Shown here piece after piece: positions 37,690 to 46,091 of a DNA stretch of 64,000 bases (within the stretch, counting starts at the first letter, position 1; each line of letters opens with the position of its first letter). The notes beneath the pieces are model-generated. The model was not told where the DNA came from. It worked only from the letters and a program-made list of their open reading frames with translations, and searched no databases. Source of the DNA: CBDHDN01 sp965261585 (GTDB lineage Bacteria; Pseudomonadota; Alphaproteobacteria; UBA6615); the NCBI GenBank assembly GCA_965261585.1, contig CBDHDN010000041.1, positions 5,230 to 69,229 on the forward strand. Direction: 5' to 3'. A program made the translations under genes and the position numbers.

Positions 37690-39272
37690 TTATGAATCAA
37701 GGCAAGCTGGACGAGGCGGTGACCGCCTACCGCAAGGCCCTGGAGCTGGAGCCCGACCACGCCAACGCGCACAACAACCTCCTTCTCTGCATGAATTACG
37801 ATGCGCAAACTTCACAACATGAGATCCTCGCTGGGACGACGTTCATGCGGTGCCGCGCGCCGCGGACGAACGTTCGCATCCCGCCGACCGCAATGCCGAG
37901 CGCCGGCTGCGTGTCGGCTATGTGTCTCCCGACTTCCGCAGGCACTCGGTAAGTCACTTCCTGGACCCAGTTATCGCGGGGCATGACCGTCGTTCGTTCG
38001 AGGTGTTTTGTTACGCGGAAGTCGTGAAGCCCGATGACGAAACAGCTCGTTTTCGCAGCCTTTCGGACGGTTGGTGTTCGACAGTTGGAATGACCGACTC
38101 ATTAGTCGCCGCGCGCATCCGCGAGGACGGTATCGACATCTTGGTCGACCTTGCCGGGCACACAGGGAAAAATCGCCTGCTTGTGTTCGCGGAACGGCCG
38201 GCACCGGTGCAGGTTACGTGGCTCGGCTATCCGAACACGACGGGGCTGTCGGCCATGGATTACCGGCTGACCGACGCGATCGCCGATCCAGAAGGCGACG
38301 CCGACGCCCTGCACACCGAAACCTTGGTGCGCCTGCCAAACGGGTTTCTTTGCTTTGCACCGGTGGCCGACGCACCGGAAATTGGCGGAACTCCGGCTCT
38401 GACCACCGGCCGCGTCAGGTTTGGTTCGTTCAATAATCTCGCGAAGGTCACGCCGGACGTTGTGGAGACTTGGGCGCGTATTCTCCATCGTATCCCGAAG
38501 TCTGATTTGGTGATCAAGAACCGGTCGCTCGCCGACGAGGAAACTCGCGAGCGATATCTAGAGATGTTTGGTGCGCACGGCATCGACCCCGGACGGGTCG
38601 AGTCGTGCTCTTGGATCGCATCGAGGACTGGGCATCTCGGGGCGTACAACCAAGTCGACATCGGGCTCGACCCGTTCCCACACAACGGCACGACGACGAC
38701 CTGCGAGGCCCTGTGGATGGGCGTGCCGGTGATCAAGCTGCGCGGTGATCGTCACTCGGGCCGCGTCGGGGCAAGTATCCTCACGCAGGTCAGCCTTGCG
38801 GGCCTCGTCGCGGAGACAACGGCCGTCTATGTCGAGCAGGCTGTGGCGCTTGCAAGCGACCTCGACCGACTTTCGGCGCTACGGAGTGACTTGCGAAGGC
38901 GGATGCAGATATCGCCGCTGTGCGATCCCGAAGGGTTCACCCGCGATGTCGAGACCGCCTATCGCGAGATGTGGCGTCGGGTGTGCACCTGAAGTCGGGG
39001 GACTGTCGCGACATAGCAATTCCACTTGTCTCGGCGATTGGGCTCGATTTCTGGGACGGCACACTGGCCAAAGTCCATATGGCGATGGCTCGCCGGTCCG
39101 CTTTCGGGGCTCGCGAACGAACGAAGGCTAGCCTGGAAGATTCACGAAAGGCACCGCCGAACTCCCAATATGCGTTATGATTCAATTGCCTAAATCGGAT
39201 CAAACGCAGGAGCCCGGCGGTGACGAATTGTACCCCTGAGACGGTGCTGTTTCCAGTCCGCCGCAAGCGGCG

Positions 39273-40682
39273 TGTCGGTAACACGCGATATGTCCGGTTT
39301 ATGTACCAGATGATCTGTCCGGTTTTAGAACGCCTCCAAGCCATGGAGGGAGGCGATGCGTCGGACGGAGCAGGTACAGGGACTGAGATTGATGAAGTTC
39401 GAGGAGGTTTACGGGCGCACCCATCGGGGTGGCTTGAGCCAGGCGGAGGCGGCGGAGGTTCTGGGTGTCTCGGAGCGCACCTTCCGGCGCTGGCGCGACC
39501 GCTACGAGGCGGAGGGAGCCGACGGTCTCTACGACCGCCGCCTGGGCCGCCTCTCGGCGCGGCGCGCGCCGGTGGACGAGGTGGCGCGGGTGCTGGAGTT
39601 GTTCGACACCCGCTACTGGGACTTCACGGCCAAGCACTTCCACGAGAAGCTGGTGGCCGATCACGGCTTCAAGCGCAGCTACAACTGGCTGCGGCTGAGC
39701 TTGCAAGCCCATGGGCGCAGGCGCGCGGCGCCCAGGCGTGGGGCGCACCGGCGCAAGCGGCCGCGCCGTGCCCTGCCCGGCATGATGTTGCACCAGGACG
39801 ACCTTTGCTCGAGCCACGAGTGGGTCCCCGGTCGAGGGTGGGACCTGATCGTCACCATGGACGATGCGACCAGCGATATCTACTCGGCCTTCTTCGTCGC
39901 CGAAGAGGGCACCATGTCGAGCTTCCAGGGGGTGTCCGAGGCGATCCGGGCCAAGGGCCTGTTCTGCTCGCTCTACGCCGACCGCGCCAGCCACTACTGG
40001 AACACGCCCGAGGCCGGCGGCAAGGTGGACAAGGACACCCCGACCCAGGTCGGCCGCGCCCTGGCGCAGCTCGGCATCGAGTTGATCCCGGCCTACTCGC
40101 CCGAGGCAAGGGGGCGCTCGGAGCGCATGTTCGGCACCTTGCAGAAGCGCCTGCCCCAGGAACTCAGGCTCTCCGGCATCACCGACATGGTCGAGGCCAA
40201 CCGCTTCCTCAAGGAGGTCTTCCTGCCACAACACAACGCCCGCTTCGCGACCCCGGCCGAGGACCAGGGCACCGCCTTCGTCCCCTTCACCGGCGCGCTC
40301 GACGACATCCTGTGCATCCACGAGGAACGCACCGTCTCAAACGACAACACGGTGCGCTACAAGCGCCTGGCACTTCAGATCCCCGCCGGCCGCCACCGCC
40401 GCCATTACGTCAAGGCCAGGGTCCGCGTCCACGAATACCCCGACGGCACAATGGCCGTCTTCCATGGACCGCGATGTCTGGCGCGATACCACGCCGATGG
40501 CCAACCGATCGACAGCCAAACCCGCGAGGCCGCGTGACCCGCTTCGACGCGACCGACCGACGCCCTGTGGACAAGTGGACAGCCGCTCCGCGACCGACCA
40601 CTTCCCCACAGGGCCAGCAACCGCAACAGAAGCGGTCAACTCATATGGTACATAAACCGGTCAACTCAGAATGTTCTCAACA
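39273..40682 (+). mobile_element. ISNCY-type insertion sequence, copy 2
   Basis: The 1410 bp element runs from TGTCGGTAACACGCG to TCAGAATGTTCTCAACA, the inverted partner, and is nearly identical to copy 1. It is flanked by 17 bp direct repeats, 39256-39272 and 40683-40699, which differ at one base; these are the target-site duplication, as removing one restores the IS1380 transposase frame. Long duplications are known for the IS1202 group once placed in ISNCY, which may be where this belongs. Confidence 0.88.
39356..40537 (+). CDS. ISNCY family transposase, copy 2
   Basis: The 393-residue transposase is full length. An N-terminal helix-turn-helix (LSQAEAAEVLGVSERTFRRW) is followed by a DDE integrase-like core: LIVTMDDATSDIYSAFF, AIRAKGLFCSLYADRASHY and AYSPEARGRSERMFGTLQ. 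Compared with copy 1 there is a 6 bp insertion that turns HQDGSSHEW into HQDDLCSSHEW just before the core, in frame. Whether this affects activity cannot be told. ATG at 39356 lies 84 bp inside the element. Confidence 0.9.
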   Translation: MRRTEQVQGLRLMKFEEVYGRTHRGGLSQAEAAEVLGVSERTFRRWRDRYEAEGADGLYDRRLGRLSARRAPVDEVARVLELFDTRYWDFTAKHFHEKLVADHGFKRSYNWLRLSLQAHGRRRAAPRRGAHRRKRPRRALPGMMLHQDDLCSSHEWVPGRGWDLIVTMDDATSDIYSAFFVAEEGTMSSFQGVSEAIRAKGLFCSLYADRASHYWNTPEAGGKVDKDTPTQVGRALAQLGIELIPAYSPEARGRSERMFGTLQKRLPQELRLSGITDMVEANRFLKEVFLPQHNARFATPAEDQGTAFVPFTGALDDILCIHEERTVSNDNTVRYKRLALQIPAGRHRRHYVKARVRVHEYPDGTMAVFHGPRCLARYHADGQPIDSQTREAA

Positions 40683-42165
40683 GTCTGCCGCAAGCGGCGG
40701 ATCGAGGCGGCGTTTGACGGCGGCGATGTGACGAGCAACGGCGGCGTGCTGCTGTTACGCCAGGCGGACCGGCGGTTGGGTCTGACGGCGGCGGTGGCGC
40801 GTCGGCTCGGCGACAGGCGCCAGCGCGGCAAGGTCAGGCATCGCTTCGTCGACATGCTGCGCCAGCGGGTGTTCGCGATCGCGCTGGGCTATGAGGATCT
40901 GAACGATCACACCGAGCTGCGCCACGATGTGGCGGTGCAGACGGCGACGGGGCAGGACCGGGCGCTGGCCAGCGCGCCGACGCTGTGCCGCTTCGAGAAC
41001 CAGGCCGAGGCGAGCTGGGCGTGGGCGATCCACGAGGTCCTGGCGGATGCCTTCATCGCCGCGCATGGTGATCCGCCAGCCGAGATCGTGCTCGACTTCG
41101 ATGCCACGGACGACCCGGTTCACGGCCATCAAGAAGGCCGGTTCTTCCATGGCTACTACGACCACTACTGCTTCCTGCCGCTTTACGTGTTCGCCGGCGA
41201 TCATCTGCTGGCGGCCTACCTGCGACGCTCGGACATCGACCCGGCGAAGCATGCCGGTGCAGTGCTGAAGCTGCTGGTGCGGCGGCTGCGCCTGGCCTGG
41301 CCCGCCGTGCGCATCATCGTGCGGGCGGACTCCGGCTTCTGCCGCTGGCGCATGCTGTCGTGGTGCGAGCGTCACGGCGTCGACTACATCATCGGCCTGG
41401 CCAGGAACAAGCGGCTGGAGGCGCTGGCGGCGCCCGTGATGGCCCAGGCGCGCGCACTGTTCGCCACGACCGGCGACAAGCAACGGCACTTCGCCGAACT
41501 CCGCTATGGCGCCGGGACGTGGAACCGCGAGCGGCGCGTCATCGCGCGCCTCGAACACACCGCCCGCGGCGCCAACCCGCGCTTCGTGGTGACCAGCCTC
41601 GCCGGTGACGGCATGGCGCTCTACGACATGCTCTACTGTGCCCGCGGCGACATGGAGAACCGCATCAAGGAGCAGTTCGAGCTGTTCTCTGACCGCACCT
41701 CGGCCCATCGCTGGTGGCCGAACCAGTTCCGCCTGCTCCTGGCCAGTCTCGCCTACGTGCTGATGACGGCGATCCGGCGCTTCGGCCTCGCCGGCACCGA
41801 GGCCGCCCGCGCCCAGGTTGGCACGATCCTCCTGCGCTTGCTCAAGATCGGCGCCGTCGTCATCCGCAACACCCGTCGGGTCCGCTTCCTGCTCTTCTCG
41901 GCCTGTCCCGATCAGGCCCTGTTCACACTGGTCGCCACCAGGCTCGAACCAGGATAGCGGCCGCCCCTTCGGTCCCTTACACGATCCCAATGCCGTGCCG
42001 CGGCAACCAGTAAACGCGACCGCTCGCCGCCACCGAACACCGTAATGCTTCGCTCCTGCACCGCGGCCATGAACCCCGGTCAAAACCCGTCCCGATTCGC
42101 CTCATTCGAGACAGATGACCGGCCCAACAGGACACAATCATTCGCATCATGAAATATCCGGGCTA

Positions 42166-43286
42166 GTACCGGCTATCGCTGGCGGCGGAGTCGTGATTCA
42201 AAGGATGGATGAACATCCAGGACGCGACTCCGATCATATTGACGGAGGAGGAGCGGGCGGTGCTTGAGAGCATGGTCCGATCTCCGAAGACGGAACAGGG
42301 CGTGAGCGAGCGCGCCCGCATGGTGTTGTTGGCGGCGGACGGCCGCTTGACGCGCTCCATTGCGGCGGCGCTTGGCACCTGGCCGGGGCGGGTCAGCCGC
42401 TGGCGCACGCGCTTCGCGGCGGAACGGCTGGCCGGGCTGTCGGATCGAGCGCGGCCGGGGGCGACGCCGATCTACACGGCCGAGACGGGCCGGCGCATCC
42501 TGGCGCAGTTGGACGAGCCGCCGCCCGCCGGCTTCGCTCGCTGGACGGCGCCACTGCTGGCCCGGGCGCTGGGCGATGTGTCGGACCAGTACATCTGGCG
42601 CTTCCTGCGCCGGCAAAAGATCGACCTGGCCGGCCGTAAATCCTGGTGCCAGAGCAACGATCCCGAGTTCGTCCCCAAGGCGGCCGAGATCGTCGGCCTC
42701 TACTTGCACCCGCCGGAGGACGCCATCGTGCTGGCGGTCGACGAGAAGCCGCACATCCAGGCGCTGGAGCGCGCCCAGGGCTATCTGAAGCTGCCGAACG
42801 GGCGCGCCCTGATCGGCCATGGCCACACCTATAAGCGACACGGCACGACGACGCTGTTTGCCGCTCTCAACGTCGCCAGCGGCGAGGTTCAGGCCGGACA
42901 CTACGAACGGCGGCGCCGCCGTGAGTTCCTCGACTTCATGAACCGCGTGGTGGCCGCCTATCCCGACCGCGAGATCCATGTCGTTCTCGACAACCTGAAC
43001 ACCCACAAGCCCAAGCGCGACCGCTGGCTCAAGGCGCATCCCCATGTCCACTTCCACTTCACGCCCAACTACGCCAGCTGGCTCAACCAGATCGAGATCT
43101 GGTTCTCGATCCTCAGCCGCGCCGCCCTGCACGGCGCCAGCTTCACTTCGCCCCGACAACTCAGGGACGCCATCGATGCCTTCATCCACGCCCACAACAA
43201 GACCGCCAAGCCTTTCCGTTGGGTCAGCACCAACATCCATCAGAAGAGGCTCAAACCACGTCATCGCGATTTGTGATTCCCGGTAC
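42166..43286 (+). mobile_element. IS630-type insertion sequence
   Basis: The 1121 bp element starts GTACCGGCTATC and ends with the inverted GATTCCCGGTAC. It is flanked by TA on both sides (42164-42165, 43287-43288) inside a CTAG, the known IS630 target preference. That CTAG is the right-hand target duplication of the IS1380-type element, so this insertion is the later one. It carries one transposase gene. Confidence 0.9.
42209..43276 (+). CDS. IS630 family transposase
   Basis: The 355-residue protein begins MNIQDATPIILTEEERAVLESM, has an N-terminal helix-turn-helix (DGRLTRSIAAALGTWPGRVSRW) and a DDE superfamily core: LAVDEKPHIQALERAQG (first Asp), HVVLDNLNTHKPKRD (second Asp) and FTPNYASWLNQIEIWFSIL (Glu). 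The order and spacing match the family. It is intact and fills the element. A strong candidate for an active transposase, although its ends do not match the MITE copies in the window. Confidence 0.95.
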   Translation: MNIQDATPIILTEEERAVLESMVRSPKTEQGVSERARMVLLAADGRLTRSIAAALGTWPGRVSRWRTRFAAERLAGLSDRARPGATPIYTAETGRRILAQLDEPPPAGFARWTAPLLARALGDVSDQYIWRFLRRQKIDLAGRKSWCQSNDPEFVPKAAEIVGLYLHPPEDAIVLAVDEKPHIQALERAQGYLKLPNGRALIGHGHTYKRHGTTTLFAALNVASGEVQAGHYERRRRREFLDFMNRVVAAYPDREIHVVLDNLNTHKPKRDRWLKAHPHVHFHFTPNYASWLNQIEIWFSILSRAALHGASFTSPRQLRDAIDAFIHAHNKTAKPFRWVSTNIHQKRLKPRHRDL

Positions 43287-43304
43287 TAGTCGTCGTCGTT
43301 ATCG

Positions 43305-43568
43305 TCACCATCGCCGCCACCGCGGCTCCGGCGCAGGGCATCGCGACCACAGCGCGGGCGCCCGTGTCCGCACGGTGACGGTCGCGTCCGCGCATTGGCG
43401 CTCCGGTCGAGCTGCAGGATCGTCGGGACCGTGTAGATCACAGTCGCGGGCGATACCCAACTTTGCCAGAGCGATGCGGCGCGTCAGGCAATCCGTGTCG
43501 AGTCCGTCGCCCGGCGGCGCCGTGACTTCGGCCTTGTCATCACGATGAAGAAACGAAGGATCGGACAT
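43305..43568 (-). CDS. Hypothetical small protein, uncertain
   Basis: An 87-codon frame reads MSDPSFLHRDDKAEVTAPPGDGLDTDCLTRRI and so on. No family is recognised. In another phase the 3' part reads VIYTVPTILQLDRSANARTR and ends RGGGDGDDNDDD with a TAG stop at 43286-43288, exactly in the CTAG where the IS630 element sits. If a single base were removed, the two would join into one acidic-tailed protein of about 93 residues. Both readings are weak. The plus strand also has an open hydrophobic stretch here. Confidence that any gene exists is low. Confidence 0.3.
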   Translation of the reverse strand: MSDPSFLHRDDKAEVTAPPGDGLDTDCLTRRIALAKLGIARDCDLHGPDDPAARPERQCADATVTVRTRAPALWSRCPAPEPRWRRW

Positions 43569-43586
43569 GGCGGCAACCGCTCGCTA

Positions 43587-43689
43587 GTGCACCGACTCAG
43601 TCAGAGTCGTCACAGTGGAAACCTGATTCTGAATATAAAACAACGGGTTGCTCCAGCGCACGGCGAATCATTTGTCTGGATCGGTGCAC
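43587..43689. mobile_element. 103 bp MITE, copy 2
   Basis: Same ends and length as copy 1 at 23477-23579, with TA at 43585-43586 and 43690-43691 inside CTAG. It lies about 70 bp upstream of mmcB and 300 bp from the IS630-type element. The three differences from copy 1 are transitions. Confidence 0.88.
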
Positions 43690-43757
43690 TAGCTGGTGTT
43701 CGTGCACCAGGCACAGTGGCCCAGCCATAGGAGCATAGGCTAGAATTCTTAACATTC

Positions 43758-44231
43758 ATGACGACCGCCGCCGAACCCGCCGCCACCACGGCACAGCACC
43801 AGACCCGCGACGTGACCCGTGGCGTCTGCCGGGCCTTCGCCGAGCTCGGCTACGCAACACTGACGGAATTCGTGCTCGCCAACGGCCGGCGGGCCGACGT
43901 AATGGCCCTCGACCGCAGCGGCAGCACCGTGATTGTCGAGGTCAAGGTGACAGTGCCCGATTTCCTGAGCGACCAGAAATGGCCGGACTACCGGGACTAC
44001 TGCGACCGGCTGTATTTCGCCGTCCCGAACGACTTCCCGCGCGAGATCCTGCCGGCCGGCTGCGGCGTGCTGGTCGCCGACGCCTATGGCGCCGAGACGT
44101 TTGTCGAGCCGCCGACACACGCACTCCACGGCAGCCGCCGGCGCGTCCTGCTGCTGCGTTTCGCCCGCACGGCCGCAATCCGGCTGTTAACCCATACCGA
44201 CCCTCGCATTGGGACGCGACCTCTGGCATAA
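43758..44231 (+). CDS. mmcB: MmcB family DNA repair protein
   Basis: The 157-residue protein belongs to the alphaproteobacterial MmcB family (DUF991), a PD-(D/E)xK nuclease-like fold. Evidence is the block TEFVLANGRRADVMALDRSG with its conserved Asp, the IVEVKVTVPDFLSDQKWPDY stretch with Glu and Lys of the nuclease motif, and YRDYCDRLYFAVPNDFPREI. In Caulobacter MmcB supports mutagenesis-independent repair of mitomycin C damage. ATG at 43758 lies after a short region that could hold a promoter (CTAGAATTCTTAAC), though no clear -35 is seen. Confidence 0.88.
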   Translation: MTTAAEPAATTAQHQTRDVTRGVCRAFAELGYATLTEFVLANGRRADVMALDRSGSTVIVEVKVTVPDFLSDQKWPDYRDYCDRLYFAVPNDFPREILPAGCGVLVADAYGAETFVEPPTHALHGSRRRVLLLRFARTAAIRLLTHTDPRIGTRPLA

Positions 44232-44261
44232 TGTCTTGGATAAACAGGGAATTTCGGCAGT

Positions 44262-44576
44262 ATGCGGTCGATTGCGTTGGTATTTGTCGCTGTGGGATTA
44301 GCTGGCTGTGCGACGATCAGCGCACCGAACAACGGGCCCATCGCCGCACGCGCTCAGGCCTTCATCGATGAGCAGCGCGCGATCGATCAGCGTGATTGTG
44401 CGGCCCAGCATAGCGGTGCGGGCGTGGCCTACCAGGCCTGCATGCAGGCCAAGTCCATCGACCGCCGGGTGATGCTGGAGGAGATGCTGGAGCAGTTCGA
44501 AAACCGGCGCACGGCCCTGGCCGAGCAATGCCATGACCCGGTCCCCGGCGGGCCGGCGGTCTGTTACGACATTTAG
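44262..44576 (+). CDS. Small predicted lipoprotein
   Basis: A 104-residue secreted protein. Residues 1-16 are hydrophobic and end in the lipobox LAGC, so the mature protein starts at Cys16 and is lipid-anchored. The rest is helical and charged with four further cysteines (RDCAAQ, YQACMQA, EQCHDP, AVCYDI). No family is recognised. AGGGA ten bases before ATG at 44262 is a fair ribosome site. It converges with hldE on the other strand, 18 bases apart. Confidence 0.7.
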   Translation: MRSIALVFVAVGLAGCATISAPNNGPIAARAQAFIDEQRAIDQRDCAAQHSGAGVAYQACMQAKSIDRRVMLEEMLEQFENRRTALAEQCHDPVPGGPAVCYDI

Positions 44577-44594
44577 GGCGGGACCGGCCCCGTT

Positions 44595-46056
44595 CTACCT
44601 GCCAATGCGGGCGACGGTCGCCGCCGTCGAGAATCCCCGCTCCAGCCGCGCCAACAGCACGCGCCCGCCATATGACTGGACAAAATCGGCGCCGACCACC
44701 TGGTCCAGCCGGTAATCCTCGCCCTTGACCAGGACGTCCGGCCGCACGGCCGCAATCAGCTCGGCCGGCGTGTCCTCGCCGAACGTCACCACCGCCGCGA
44801 CCGTCTCCAACGAGGATAGCACCCGGGCCCGCGCCGCCTCGTCCTGTACCGGTCGCGTCGGCCCCTTCAGTCGTCGCACCGATTGATCGCTGTTGATGGC
44901 GACGACCAGCCGATCACAGGCCGCCCTGGCCTGTTCGAGCAGCGACACGTGGCCGGGATGCACCAGATCGAAGCAGCCGTTGGCGATGCCGATGCGCAAC
45001 CCGCGCGCCCCGCCAATGGCCGATCCGCTCCAACAACGCCGGCCGCGACAGGATCTTGCCGGAGCCGCCGCTTCCATCGCCGCGCAGGACGGCTCGCAAC
45101 TCGTCGCTCAACACGGCGCCAGTGCCGATCTTGGCAACGACGATGCCGGCGGCGAGGTTCGCCAGCTGCGCCGCGTCGGCCAGGCCGAGCCCGACCGCCA
45201 GCCCGAGCGCCAGCGTCGCCACAACCGTATCGCCGGCGCCCGAAACGTCATAGACCTCGAGCGCGACGGCCGGCAGCTGCAGCGGCTCTTGCCCCTCGCG
45301 TACCAATGTCATGCCTTCGGCACCGCGGGTGACGAGGACCGCGCCGACACCGCACGCGGTGACCACACGATTGGCCGCGACGGCGACTGCGTCGTCGTCA
45401 CCGACCGGCAGGCGCGTCGCCAGTTGCAGCTCGCGCCGGTTGGGCGTCAGCACCGTGGCCCCGGCGTAGCAGGAATAATCGTCACCCTTCGGATCGACGA
45501 CAACCGGGCTTTCCACCGCCCGCGCCGCGGTCAGTACCGCTGCCAGAACGTCATCGGTCAGGACGCCCTTGCCGTAATCCGAGAGTACCAGCGCCCCGGC
45601 CGCCGGTACGGCCGCGCAGGCGCGCTGCCTCAGCGCCATGCGCACGACCTCGGGCAAGGCGACCGCGTCCTCGGCATCGGCGCGCAACAGCTGCTGACTG
45701 CCGGCGATGAACCGGGTCTTGACGGTTGTCGTTCGCGAGGCGTCGCGCAGCAGCTCGGCCTGCACCCGGGGCTCCGCGTCCAGCAGCGCCGCGACCTCCT
45801 GCCCGGCCGCGTCCTCGCCGACGGCGGCCACCAGGCGTGGGTGTGCGCCGAGGGTAGCCAGGTTGCGGATGACGTTGCCGGCACCGCCGAGCATCGCCGA
45901 TTGCCGGCCGACATGCAGCACCGGGATGGGCGCTTCCGGCGAGATCCGCTCGACGGCGCCATAGACATAGCGGTCGAGCATGACGTCGCCGACGCACAGG
46001 ACGGTGGCCTCGGCGAAGCCGTCCAGGCTGCGCAACAGGGCGCTCTGCTCGGTCAT
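44595..46056 (-). pseudogene. hldE: Bifunctional heptose 7-phosphate kinase / heptose 1-phosphate adenylyltransferase HldE, frameshifted
   Basis: HldE makes ADP-heptose for the LPS core. The kinase part (from 46056) has VLCVGDVMLDRYVYG, GGAGNVIRNLATLGA, LSDYGKGVL, DPKGDDYSCYAG and the PfkB signature VYDVSGAGDTVVATL. The adenylyltransferase part has IANGCFDLVHPGHVSLLEQA and ends at 44595 (ARIGR). The two lie in different frames: near 45008-45011 a run of four C on the plus strand appears to have one base too many; removing it gives ERIGHWRARGLRIGIANGCFD, the normal linker. Alone, the kinase ends in unrelated residues about 30 codons on. It is the last gene of the surface-polysaccharide operon. 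Confidence 0.85.
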
Positions 46057-46091
46057 GCCGGTCGGTTGGCGCGTTGTTCCACCCTATTTGG

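Larger units (their letters stand above)
36496..38992 (+). pseudogene. TPR / O-GlcNAc transferase-like (SPINDLY type) protein, multiply frameshifted
   Basis: The N-terminal half encodes 34-residue TPR units with nearly identical DNA (YRKALELKPDYAEAHNNLGNAL); the C-terminal half, from about 37860, is a glycosyltransferase family 41 domain (RLRVGYVSPDFRRHSVSHF, VDLAGHTGKNRLLVFA, APVQVTWLGYPNTTGLSAMDY, DPFPHNGTTTTCEALWMGVPV). The frame breaks near 37420 (a junction within a repeat), near 37535 (one extra G in AAGGGCC), and near 37830, where the segment linking the repeats to the transferase has lost bases before WDDVHAVPRAAD. Intact homologues attach sugar to proteins in the cytosol. The start at 36496 is tentative; the first clear homology is about 65 codons in. 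No ribosome site is convincing. Confidence 0.8.
39220..41957 (+). pseudogene. IS1380 family transposase, split by an ISNCY element at codon 18
   Basis: The N-terminus starts at GTG 39220: MTNCTPETVLFPVRRKRR, then the ISNCY element from 39273. After it the frame resumes as RRIEAAFDGGDVTSNGGVLLLRQADRRLGL. Removing the element and one 17 bp duplicate joins the two in frame. The catalytic region includes LDFDATDDPVHGHQEG and a later VRADSGFCRW and DMENRIKEQFELF with its Asp and Glu residues, typical of the family. The ATG at 40671 that opens the long downstream frame lies in the ISNCY terminus and is not the native start. Confidence 0.88.
39132..42162 (+). mobile_element. IS1380-type insertion sequence, interrupted by an ISNCY element
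   Basis: The ends are CCTGGAAGATTCACGA at 39132 and, inverted, CCCGGATATTTCATGA ending at 42162, imperfect terminal repeats. CTAG lies directly outside both ends: 39128-39131 on the left, and on the right split by a later IS630 insertion (C at 42163, TA at 42164-42165 and again at 43287-43288, G at 43289). A 4 bp duplication suits the IS1380 family. Without the nested element at 39273-40682 and its duplication, the unit is about 1.6 kb. Confidence 0.8.

Noticed and set aside
38993..39127. Short plus-strand ORF before the IS cluster
   Set aside because: It is a shadow continuing from the transferase end into the IS terminus, with no ribosome site or family.
40671..40700. ATG at 40671 as the start of the IS1380 transposase
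   Set aside because: It lies in the right end of the nested ISNCY element; the native N-terminus is at 39220 and joins in frame when the element is removed.
39220..40731. 503-codon frame running through the ISNCY element
   Set aside because: It fuses the short IS1380 N-terminus to out-of-phase ISNCY sequence; the real transposase is in another phase at 39356-40537.
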